From Spirochaetes bacterium RIFOXYC1_FULL_54_7 (GTDB lineage Bacteria; Spirochaetota; Spirochaetia; Treponematales; UBA12059), in the NCBI GenBank assembly GCA_001830645.1, contig MIBM01000274.1:2464-8788 (forward strand): 6,325 bases of DNA, in the 5' to 3' direction. Positions 1 through 5,340 of the stretch are shown here, one piece after another. The translations under genes were made by a program, and so were the position numbers. Under the pieces are notes generated by a model that saw only the letters and a program-made list of their open reading frames with translations, was not told the DNA's origin and did no database searches. The number at the start of each line of letters is the position of its first letter. The first letter of the stretch is position 1.

Positions 1-706
1 ACAACCCGCCGGTCTTCATGGCCAGGACCGGTCTTTTCTGCTTGACATCGATGACCATGCCCACCAGGGTGTTTATGCACGACACCGCGTCCGCGCCTCC
101 CGCCTCGGCAGCCTGTGCGGTGGTTGTTATGTCGGTGACATTGGGTGAAAGCTTCACTATGATAGGCCGACGCTGGCCACCCGGACGCTTGTGTGCTCCA
201 TCCTGGGTGCAATCGCGCAGGACCTTGGTAAGGCGCTCTACCAGGGTACAGTCGGTACCGAAGGCCATGCCGCCATGGGCAACATTGGGACAGCTCACGT
301 TTATCTCGTAGCCATCCACGCCGTTTTCGGCCTCCAGGGCTTCTACGACTGCGCGGTAGTCTTCCTCGGTTCTGCCCGCCACATTCACGATTACCGCACA
401 GCGCTTTGCTGCGGGAGCTCCAGCTGCCAAGGAGCCATCTGCCAGGGCTGGCAACTTTTCGCGTATGAAGGCTGCCAGACCGGGATTCGCCAGGCCTATG
501 GAGTTGAGCATGCCTGCCGGCGTATCGACCAGGCGAGGTGCGGGGTTGCCGATCCGTGGTTCCGGAGTAACTGCCTTGGTATACAGAGCCCCCAGGCCAT
601 GTATATCCATCAAGGCTGAGTATTCCTCACCATAGCCGAAGGTTCCGCTGGCCACGCCTACGGGGTTCTGCATGACCAGGTCTGCCAGGCGTATACTCAG
701 GTCCAT
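1..706 (-). CDS. pyrD: Dihydroorotate dehydrogenase class 1B, catalytic subunit (partial, 3' end outside window)
   Basis: This is the FMN subunit that oxidises dihydroorotate to orotate in de novo pyrimidine synthesis, working in the cytosol with PyrK. The reading frame is open for 235 codons from 706 to the window edge; class 1B proteins are about 310 residues, so roughly a quarter is missing. Visible motifs are the N-terminal NPVGVASGTFGYG (res 14-26), TKAVTPEPR (43-51), NVSCPN (136-141) with Cys139 as the expected catalytic base (cysteine marks class 1), KLSPN (185-189), INT (211-213) and the start of the TGGL loop near 232-235. Residues about 88-102 and 168-180 look like small lineage-specific insertions. 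Two starts are possible. ATG at 712 overlaps the pyrK stop (ATGA), but GGGAGG at 714-719 lies only 1 nt before it and an ideal 7 nt before ATG 706, so 706 is chosen. The family call is secure. Confidence 0.95.
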   Translation of the reverse strand, partial: MDLSIRLADLVMQNPVGVASGTFGYGEEYSALMDIHGLGALYTKAVTPEPRIGNPAPRLVDTPAGMLNSIGLANPGLAAFIREKLPALADGSLAAGAPAAKRCAVIVNVAGRTEEDYRAVVEALEAENGVDGYEINVSCPNVAHGGMAFGTDCTLVERLTKVLRDCTQDGAHKRPGGQRRPIIVKLSPNVTDITTTAQAAEAGGADAVSCINTLVGMVIDVKQKRPVLAMKTGGL

Positions 707-708
707 GG

Positions 709-1521
709 TCATGCCTCCCAGTTTACCAGTCGGCCGTCCACAACGGGTCCATCCACGCAGGCCTTGATGTACGATCCGTCTTTCATGGCAACCGCACAGC
801 CGGCACAGGCACCAATGCCGCAGGCCATCCATTGCTCCACCGCTGCCTGGAAGGGAGCTCTGCGCTGGCCAGCCAGCCTGTCCAGGACAGCCATCATGGG
901 CAGTGGACCGCAGCCATAGTACGCAGGGGGCAGGCCGGTGTCGGCAGTGAGCAGCCAGTCCACTACGGTGCCATGGAAACCGGCCGATCCATCATCGGTG
1001 CAGATCACCGTACCCCCAAGTAGGTCCATACGGGGCACGAAATCCGCAGACCGGAAACCAAGTACCGTAATAGGAGCTTCGCAGTGGCCGGCGTCAGCTT
1101 TTTTTGCCAGAAAGCGCGCAAGGTACAGCATCGGCCCAAGACCTATGCCGCCAGCCACCAGTACAGGTCTGTATCCACGCGGAGGAATGTCGAAGCCTCT
1201 TCCCAAGGGACCAAGGATATCAAGGCAAGCGCCGGGTTGCAGATCCGCAAGCCAGGAAGTTCCCCGGCCGCGCTTCTGGAAGATCACTGCGGCTTCGTTG
1301 TGGCTTGCGTCAAAGTCAGAAAGGGCAAAGGGCCTGCGCAGGACAGGGTCGTACTGTCCCCCGGTGCGTATGGTCAAAAAGGTGCCCGGCTTGGGAACAG
1401 TATCCTGCAAACCGGATGTATCCCCAGCTGATGGCTTGGACAAGGGCCACTGGAAGCGGAGTTCGAAATAATCCCGCGCCAGAGGGCAAAGGGACACAAG
1501 TCGGGTGTCGAATCGTTTCAT
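709..1521 (-). CDS. pyrK: Dihydroorotate dehydrogenase electron transfer subunit (FAD/2Fe-2S)
   Basis: PyrK passes electrons from dihydroorotate, via PyrD FMN, its own 2Fe-2S cluster and FAD, to NAD+. The 270-residue protein has a ferredoxin-reductase fold. The FAD-binding stretch RRPFALS is at residues 62-68, with Ala66 where many relatives have Ser. The nucleotide-binding loop GGIGLGP is at 124-130 and YYGCGP at 201-206. The C-terminal cluster cysteines are Cys234, Cys239, Cys242 and Cys255, followed by the family-typical CVDGPV. A proline/glycine-rich insertion lies around 28-46. The only plausible start is ATG 1521: an in-frame stop lies upstream inside the tRNA, and the next residues (KRFDTRLVSL) match the usual PyrK N-terminus. 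No Shine-Dalgarno sequence precedes it, because the upstream DNA is the tRNA-Leu gene, which ends at 1523. The stop overlaps a possible pyrD start, so the two subunits are probably translationally coupled. Confidence 0.95.
   Translation of the reverse strand: MKRFDTRLVSLCPLARDYFELRFQWPLSKPSAGDTSGLQDTVPKPGTFLTIRTGGQYDPVLRRPFALSDFDASHNEAAVIFQKRGRGTSWLADLQPGACLDILGPLGRGFDIPPRGYRPVLVAGGIGLGPMLYLARFLAKKADAGHCEAPITVLGFRSADFVPRMDLLGGTVICTDDGSAGFHGTVVDWLLTADTGLPPAYYGCGPLPMMAVLDRLAGQRRAPFQAAVEQWMACGIGACAGCAVAMKDGSYIKACVDGPVVDGRLVNWEA
714..719 (-). promoter_or_regulatory. Ribosome binding site deciding the pyrD start
   Basis: GGGAGG on the minus strand lies within the last codons of pyrK. It is 7 nt from ATG 706 but only 1 nt from ATG 712, which favours the second ATG as the pyrD start. 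Confidence 0.7.
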
Positions 1522-1522
1522 C

Positions 1523-1608
1523 TGTCGGGAACGAGACTTGAACTCGCACGCGCCTTACGGCACAAGGGATTTTAAGTCCCTGGCGTCTACCAATTCCGCC
1601 ATCCCGAC
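1523..1608 (-). tRNA. tRNA-Leu (anticodon UAA), no encoded CCA
   Basis: The 86-nt gene folds as a class II tRNA. The acceptor stem is GTCGGGA (1608-1602) paired with TCCCGAC (1530-1524), with discriminator A at 1523. The D-arm carries the leucine-typical GCGGAATTGGTAGACGC. The anticodon stem AGGGA/TCCCT encloses loop CTTAAAA with anticodon TAA at 1574-1572, reading UUA and UUG. The long variable arm contains GCCGTAAGGC, and the T-arm is GCGAG-TTCAAGT-CTCGT. The 3' CCA is not encoded: after A1523 comes G and then the pyrK ATG, so CCA must be added after processing, most likely by RNase Z cleavage. Confidence 0.97.
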
Positions 1609-1617
1609 CTGGGACGC

Positions 1618-1646
1618 ATGATACCGGGCCTCCATCGGGGCGTCAA
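1618..1646 (-). promoter_or_regulatory. Sigma70-type promoter for tRNA-Leu-pyrK-pyrD
   Basis: On the minus strand TTGACG (1646-1641) is followed by a 17-nt spacer and TATCAT (1623-1618). The predicted transcription start is near 1611, only a few nucleotides before the tRNA 5' end. With no other promoter visible before pyrK, this one probably also drives the pyr genes. Confidence 0.75.
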
Positions 1647-1667
1647 GCTCATGCTGACTTTACCGTC

Positions 1668-1696
1668 TTGATACAATAATCTCCTCCGGCTATAGT
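1668..1696 (+). promoter_or_regulatory. Sigma70-type promoter for the stand-alone receiver gene
   Basis: TTGATA (1668-1673), a 17-nt spacer and TATAGT (1691-1696) form a near-consensus promoter with a predicted start near 1703, about 40 nt before the ATG at 1742. It lies back to back with the tRNA promoter, the two -35 elements being about 21 bp apart. Confidence 0.65.
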
Positions 1697-1714
1697 TGTG
1701 GTGCTGATTGTGGT
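1696..1714 (+). repeat. Direct repeat TTGTGGT x2 over the predicted transcription start
   Basis: TTGTGGT occurs at 1696-1702 and again at 1708-1714, a 12-bp period. The pair covers the predicted start site just after the -10 element of the receiver promoter, where a repressor or tandem-binding response regulator would act. It is short enough to be chance; the operator role is inferred. Confidence 0.35.
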
Positions 1715-1741
1715 AAGGATCAAAGATCGGGGTTTCTGCCA

Positions 1742-2116
1742 ATGCCTACAGTTTTGATTATCGATGATGAGTGGAGCATACGGGAAGTCACCACCCTCAT
1801 GCTCGAAAGGGCAGGCTTCAAGGCCATGAGCGCTGCTTCTGCGGCAGAGGGACTGCAAGTTCTGGAAACAAATGATGTTTCCCTGGTCATAATAGATGTC
1901 GTACTGCCCGAGCGGAATGGTCTTGACCTGGCTTTGGAAGTACATCAAAAAAAGCCAAAACTGCCTATAGTCCTCATGTCCGGCAGGATTTCAACCGAAG
2001 CCGATTCGATACAGAATTTTACTGGCCATTTCGGCATTACCTGCTCGATTGCCAAACCCTTTACACAGGCCCAACTGATCCAGGTGGTCAAGAACTCCCT
2101 CGCCAGTTCCTGCTGA
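1742..2116 (+). CDS. Stand-alone receiver domain protein (CheY-like response regulator)
   Basis: This 124-residue cytosolic protein is one receiver domain with no output domain. The acidic pair is Asp8-Asp9, the phosphoacceptor is Asp52 within VIIDVVLPERNG, the conserved Ser/Thr is Ser80 in LMSG, and the conserved lysine is Lys105 in AKPF. The position that usually holds the switch aromatic, three residues before the lysine, appears to be Ser102. Such proteins act by protein-protein contact or as phosphotransfer intermediates. The two downstream HisKA_2 kinases are obvious candidate partners, though this is inferred from proximity only. ATG 1742 begins the usual first strand of the fold (PTVLIIDDE). 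The only candidate ribosome binding site is a weak GGGG at 1729-1732. No convincing terminator follows the gene. Confidence 0.9.
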   Translation: MPTVLIIDDEWSIREVTTLMLERAGFKAMSAASAAEGLQVLETNDVSLVIIDVVLPERNGLDLALEVHQKKPKLPIVLMSGRISTEADSIQNFTGHFGITCSIAKPFTQAQLIQVVKNSLASSC

Positions 2117-2142
2117 GTAAAGCTGCCGGTCTTAAAAGCCCA

Positions 2143-2195
2143 CATTATTCATTATTCATTATTCATTATTCATTATTCATTATTCATTATTCATT
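2143..2195 (+). repeat. Heptanucleotide tandem repeat (CATTATT), 7.6 copies
   Basis: Seven perfect copies of CATTATT run from 2143 to 2191, followed by the partial unit CATT (2192-2195). The array lies between the receiver gene (ends 2116) and the first kinase (starts 2316), and ends about 25 bp upstream of a candidate promoter -35. It is far more A+T-rich than its surroundings. The forward strand of the repeat has no stop codon in any frame. Perfect identity suggests recent slippage and copy-number variability. Confidence 0.98.
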
Positions 2196-2220
2196 TTCCG
2201 CTTCCGGGATCCTTTCTTTC

Positions 2221-2249
2221 TTGCACAAGCCATGGATGACCGTTATCAT
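2221..2249 (+). promoter_or_regulatory. Candidate promoter for the kinase-kinase-racemase operon
   Basis: TTGCAC (2221-2226), a 17-nt spacer and TATCAT (2244-2249) predict a start near 2256, about 60 nt before the chosen ATG at 2316. The -10 hexamer equals that of the tRNA promoter, but the -35 matches consensus in only its first three bases. The A+T-rich heptamer array lies just upstream, where an UP-like element would be. Confidence 0.45.
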
Positions 2250-2302
2250 TACGCTCAACTTTCAGAGTTACGGTCCGCAGCGGCTTTTGGCAGCGGGGAA
2301 CC

Positions 2303-2310
2303 GGAGGGAG
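2303..2310 (+). promoter_or_regulatory. Ribosome binding site deciding the first kinase start
   Basis: GGAGGGAG lies 5-8 nt before ATG 2316. No Shine-Dalgarno sequence precedes the in-frame upstream ATG at 2232, which sits inside the candidate promoter. The start is therefore placed at 2316. Confidence 0.8.
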
Positions 2311-2315
2311 TGTCC

Positions 2316-3776
2316 ATGCCAGGTTCCGTAAAAATACTCCTTGTGGAAGACGAACCGGTCGTGGCCATGGTCATGCGCCGCTTACTTGAGGACAATGGGT
2401 ATTCGGTAACAGTAACTCCGGAAGGGAGGATAGCCGTCAAGACAGTACGGTTGGACCCTTCAATCCAGCTTGTCTTGATGGACATAGATCTTGGTCCCGG
2501 GATGGATGGTCCGGAGACTGCCAAGGCCATATTGTCCGAGCGTATGCTACCCGTGGTATTCCTGTCGTCCCATTCATCCAGGGACATGGTGGAACGGGTC
2601 CGGGGTATTACCCGTTATGGGTATGTTGTGAAGGATTCCGGACGCTATGTGCTCCTGTCGTCCATAGAAATGGCCCTGGAAATGTTTGCGGCCCATGAAA
2701 AGACCCGTGACAGCGAACGGCGGCTGGCCCACCTGTTCCAGAGTTCTCCTTTTGCCATACTGGTGCTGGACAGTGAAGATCGCCTGATAGATTGCAACCG
2801 CGAATTTACCCGGATGTTCCAGTTTGGTCTGGATGAGTCCAGGGGCCGGAAGATAAACGAACTGATCGTCCCTGCCCATCTGGCCGACGAGGGCGACGAA
2901 CTATCCAGGAAGGTAACTGATGGCAAGCCTGTGTATCACGAGACCCAGCGATGCCGCAAGGATGGCTCCTTGGTCGAAGTGGCCATCACAGGAGCACCGA
3001 TTGACTTGGACAATGGCCGCCTGATCTACGGGATATACCAGGATATCGGAGAACGCAAGGCAGCCCAGTCCCGTATCCGTGAACTTCTTTCTGAGAAGGA
3101 ACTGCTGCTGCGCGAGGTCTATCACCGGGTAAAGAACAACATGCACAGCATATCCGTCCTCCTTTCCCTGCAGGCTGAGAGTTCAGGCTTGCCGGAAGTA
3201 GCCGCTGCCATGGAAGATGCCCGCGGGCGGGTAGCCAGTATGCAGATGGTATATGAAAAGCTGTTCTCATCTGAGGATTTCCACAAGGTTTCATCTTCGG
3301 AGTACCTGGGGGATCTTGTGGACAGCATAGTCCTGTCATCATCAGCCATATCACGGGTCAGCATCCAGCGCGTGATGGATGACCTGCCCCTGGATGCAGA
3401 CACCCTTTTCCCCCTTGGGCTCATTCTCAATGAAGCCCTTACCAACGCCTTCAAATATGCATTCCCTGTTGACAGGGCTGGACGTGTAGCCATAACTTTT
3501 ACTTCCGATGGCCAGGGGAGCTGTGAGTTGGCGGTGGATGACGATGGCATAGGTATGAAGGCTCCTGCCCATAAACCGGGTTCATTGAGTTCATCGGGTT
3601 CATCGGGTTCCACCGGCTTCGGACTTACCCTGATACATGCCCTGGCAGACCAGCTTTCCGGGAAGGCAGAACTGTCAAGTTCGAGTCATTGGATCAAAGA
3701 AGGGGAGGACCGGCATGGCAGCCGGGTTTCCATCCGTTTCCCCCATGGCATGAGAAATACCGATATACCTTCATAG
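2316..3776 (+). CDS. Hybrid sensor kinase: receiver-PAS-HisKA_2-HATPase
   Basis: A 486-residue cytosolic histidine kinase with no membrane segment. Residues 5-125 are an N-terminal receiver with acidic Glu11-Asp12, phosphoacceptor Asp56 (LMDIDLGPGMDG), Ser84 and Lys106. Residues about 133-250 are a PAS domain ending in YQDIGERK. A linker helix leads to the HisKA_2 dimerisation domain, with phosphoacceptor His270 in YHRVKNN. The ATPase domain has an N box with Asn372, Glu373 and Asn377, a G1 box DDDGIGM (408-414) and a G2 box GFGLTL (434-439). An N-terminal receiver suggests that the kinase is controlled by phosphorylation from another kinase. A Ser/Gly stretch encoded by a 9-nt repeat (3581-3616) sits in the ATP lid. 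An in-frame ATG at 2232 would add 28 residues but lacks a ribosome binding site. The second kinase starts 10 nt downstream, and its core is clearly homologous. Confidence 0.93.
   Translation: MPGSVKILLVEDEPVVAMVMRRLLEDNGYSVTVTPEGRIAVKTVRLDPSIQLVLMDIDLGPGMDGPETAKAILSERMLPVVFLSSHSSRDMVERVRGITRYGYVVKDSGRYVLLSSIEMALEMFAAHEKTRDSERRLAHLFQSSPFAILVLDSEDRLIDCNREFTRMFQFGLDESRGRKINELIVPAHLADEGDELSRKVTDGKPVYHETQRCRKDGSLVEVAITGAPIDLDNGRLIYGIYQDIGERKAAQSRIRELLSEKELLLREVYHRVKNNMHSISVLLSLQAESSGLPEVAAAMEDARGRVASMQMVYEKLFSSEDFHKVSSSEYLGDLVDSIVLSSSAISRVSIQRVMDDLPLDADTLFPLGLILNEALTNAFKYAFPVDRAGRVAITFTSDGQGSCELAVDDDGIGMKAPAHKPGSLSSSGSSGSTGFGLTLIHALADQLSGKAELSSSSHWIKEGEDRHGSRVSIRFPHGMRNTDIPS
3581..3616 (+). repeat. 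In-frame 9-nt tandem repeat inside the kinase ATP lid
   Basis: Four 9-nt units run in order: TTCATTGAG, TTCATCGGG, TTCATCGGG and TTCCACCGG. The middle two are identical and the outer two diverged. They encode the Ser/Gly stretch at kinase residues about 423-434, between the G1 and G2 boxes. Because the unit length is a multiple of three, copy changes would lengthen or shorten the lid without breaking the frame. Confidence 0.8.
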
Positions 3777-3780
3777 GAGG
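3775..3780 (+). promoter_or_regulatory. Ribosome binding site for a GTG start
   Basis: AGGAGG overlaps the TAG stop of the first kinase and lies 6 nt before GTG 3787. This fixes a GTG start for the second kinase; the nearest ATG (3794) is out of frame. Termination and initiation are close enough for coupling. Confidence 0.85.
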
Positions 3781-3786
3781 AATCTG

Positions 3787-5340
3787 GTGGACGATGAGAA
3801 CCTCTTGGGCAAAATTCAGCTTTGCGACCATGCAGAAGAGTTGCTCTCAACCAAGCCACAATCTGATGATGACATGGACCCTTCGGAGTTCAAGCGGATC
3901 CTGCATGATCTACGCGTGCACCAGATCGAACTGGAACTGCAGAACGAAGAACTCCGCAACTCGCGCAACGATCTGGAACTAGCCAGGGATGGCTACGCTA
4001 AATTATACAACGAAGCTCCTGTCGGCTACCTGAGCATTGACCGCAACGGCATCATTACCCAGACCAACCGCACCTTCATGGATTGGGTCGGAGACAATGG
4101 AAGGCTGGTTGGTTCTTCCTTTGCAAGCCAGCTCGATGCACCTGATGCAGGTGCCTTCCTTGGCCGTTTCGCTGCAATGTTCAGACAGCCCTGGGGTAAA
4201 AGCATGGATGTGCACATGCATTCGCCATCCGGCCAGCGGGTCATGCGACTGCTCATGCGTCGGGATGACAGGGAAGATCGCATGCTGCTGGCCATGAGCG
4301 ATGTCACCGATGAAACAAAGGCCAGGGAAGCACTGAGAGATGCTGAAAATCTCTGGAGTGAGACCTTCGAGGCAATGAGTGATGCGGTCTGGATACTCGG
4401 TCTTGACGAAAAGGTCATCAAATTCAATTCGGCGTCCCTGGCCATTCTGGGCAAGACTTCCGGTGATGCCATACATGGATGCTTCTGCCACGAACTGCTC
4501 CATGGTGCTACCACCCATGTGGAGGACTGTCCCTATCTACGGATGAAACAGAGTGGAAAACGCGAGACGTCCATCTTGCATGAAAATGACCGCTGGCTTG
4601 AGGTGAGCGTCGAGCCCCTTCTGTCAAGAGATGGCCAGCTGATGGGTAGTGTGCATCTTACCAAAGACGTAACCGAACGCAAGGAAACCGGAGACAGGAT
4701 ACAAGCCCTTTTGAAGGATAAGCAACTCCTGTTGCGGGAGACCCATCACCGTATCAAGAACAACATGAATGTTATTGCGGCCCTTCTGTCACTCCAGGCC
4801 AGCCACATGGAAGCAGGGCCGGGACCCCAGGCCCTTGGTGAGGCCAGGCGGCGGGTGCTGAGCATGATGATCGTCTATGACAAACTGTACCGTTCTGATG
4901 ATTTCAGGAGCATTTCAAGTGCCGGATACCTCTCCCAGTTGCTGGACGAGACAGGAATACAGTTCATCTTCGCTGGAGTCAGGCTGGAGAGGGATTTCGA
5001 GGATTTCCTGCTTGATTCGACGGTGCTTTTCCCCTTGGGGATCATCATGAACGAGCTTATCACCAATTCGTTCAAGTATGCCTTTCCTGGCGGCAGGACC
5101 GGCTGTATAAAGGTTTCCTTGCGACAGGAGCCCGAAACCGGATCAGTCAAATTTTGTATCTCCGATGATGGCATAGATTTCCTGCCAGACCTTACTGCTG
5201 ACAAACCCGGTGGTTTCGGTCTGGTTCTGGTGAAAGCCCTGGCCGATCAACTGAGGGCCGGACTTTCGGTTTCGGGTACGGGAGGTTCCAGCTATTGTTT
5301 CAGCTTCATGCCCGAAACCGGTGAGAAACCATGGGCCTGA
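3787..5340 (+). CDS. Sensor histidine kinase: coiled coil-PAS-PAS-HisKA_2-HATPase
   Basis: A 517-residue soluble sensor kinase starting at GTG. Residues about 33-68 form a charged coiled coil (LRVHQIELELQNEELR) typical of PAS kinases of this style. A first PAS domain (about 72-175) begins YNEAPVGYLSID and ends MSDVTDETK. A second PAS (about 186-298) ends TKDVTERKE and holds a Cys/His cluster: Cys232, Cys234, His235, His239, His244 and Cys248. The HisKA_2 domain has HHRIKNN (320-326), with His321 aligning with His270 of the upstream kinase. The ATPase domain has Asn422, Glu423 and Asn427 in the N box and GGFGLVLV (475-482) as G2. The G1 box reads DDGIDF (460-465), with Asp464 where a second glycine is usual. 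The core resembles the preceding kinase, so the pair probably arose by duplication. Its stop overlaps the start of the racemase gene. Confidence 0.93.
   Translation: MDDENLLGKIQLCDHAEELLSTKPQSDDDMDPSEFKRILHDLRVHQIELELQNEELRNSRNDLELARDGYAKLYNEAPVGYLSIDRNGIITQTNRTFMDWVGDNGRLVGSSFASQLDAPDAGAFLGRFAAMFRQPWGKSMDVHMHSPSGQRVMRLLMRRDDREDRMLLAMSDVTDETKAREALRDAENLWSETFEAMSDAVWILGLDEKVIKFNSASLAILGKTSGDAIHGCFCHELLHGATTHVEDCPYLRMKQSGKRETSILHENDRWLEVSVEPLLSRDGQLMGSVHLTKDVTERKETGDRIQALLKDKQLLLRETHHRIKNNMNVIAALLSLQASHMEAGPGPQALGEARRRVLSMMIVYDKLYRSDDFRSISSAGYLSQLLDETGIQFIFAGVRLERDFEDFLLDSTVLFPLGIIMNELITNSFKYAFPGGRTGCIKVSLRQEPETGSVKFCISDDGIDFLPDLTADKPGGFGLVLVKALADQLRAGLSVSGTGGSSYCFSFMPETGEKPWA

Noticed and set aside
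191..619. 142-codon plus-strand frame opposite pyrD
   Set aside because: The minus strand encodes the full run of PyrD motifs across this stretch, so the plus-strand frame is a shadow.
938..1471. 177-codon plus-strand frame opposite pyrK
   Set aside because: It is antisense to pyrK, whose cofactor motifs are intact; no domain is recognisable in it.
2117..2142. Rho-independent terminator after the receiver gene
   Set aside because: No stable GC-rich stem followed by a T-run is visible. Read-through into the kinase operon is therefore possible.
2143..2195. CRISPR array
   Set aside because: The units are contiguous 7-bp tandem copies with no spacers, so this is a simple-sequence repeat.
2143..2195. 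Fur-box or ArgR-box array
   Set aside because: The units resemble A+T-rich half-sites of such operators but are all in the same orientation, with no palindromic pairing. No specific regulator can be supported.
4003..4518. 171- and 162-codon minus-strand frames opposite the second kinase
   Set aside because: Both are antisense to well-supported PAS domains, have no recognisable motif and lack ribosome binding sites.
5131..5321. Direct repeat CCCGAAACCGG (5131-5141 and 5311-5321)
   Set aside because: Both copies are coding within the second kinase (PETG context), 180 nt apart, and probably reflect codon reuse rather than a functional element.
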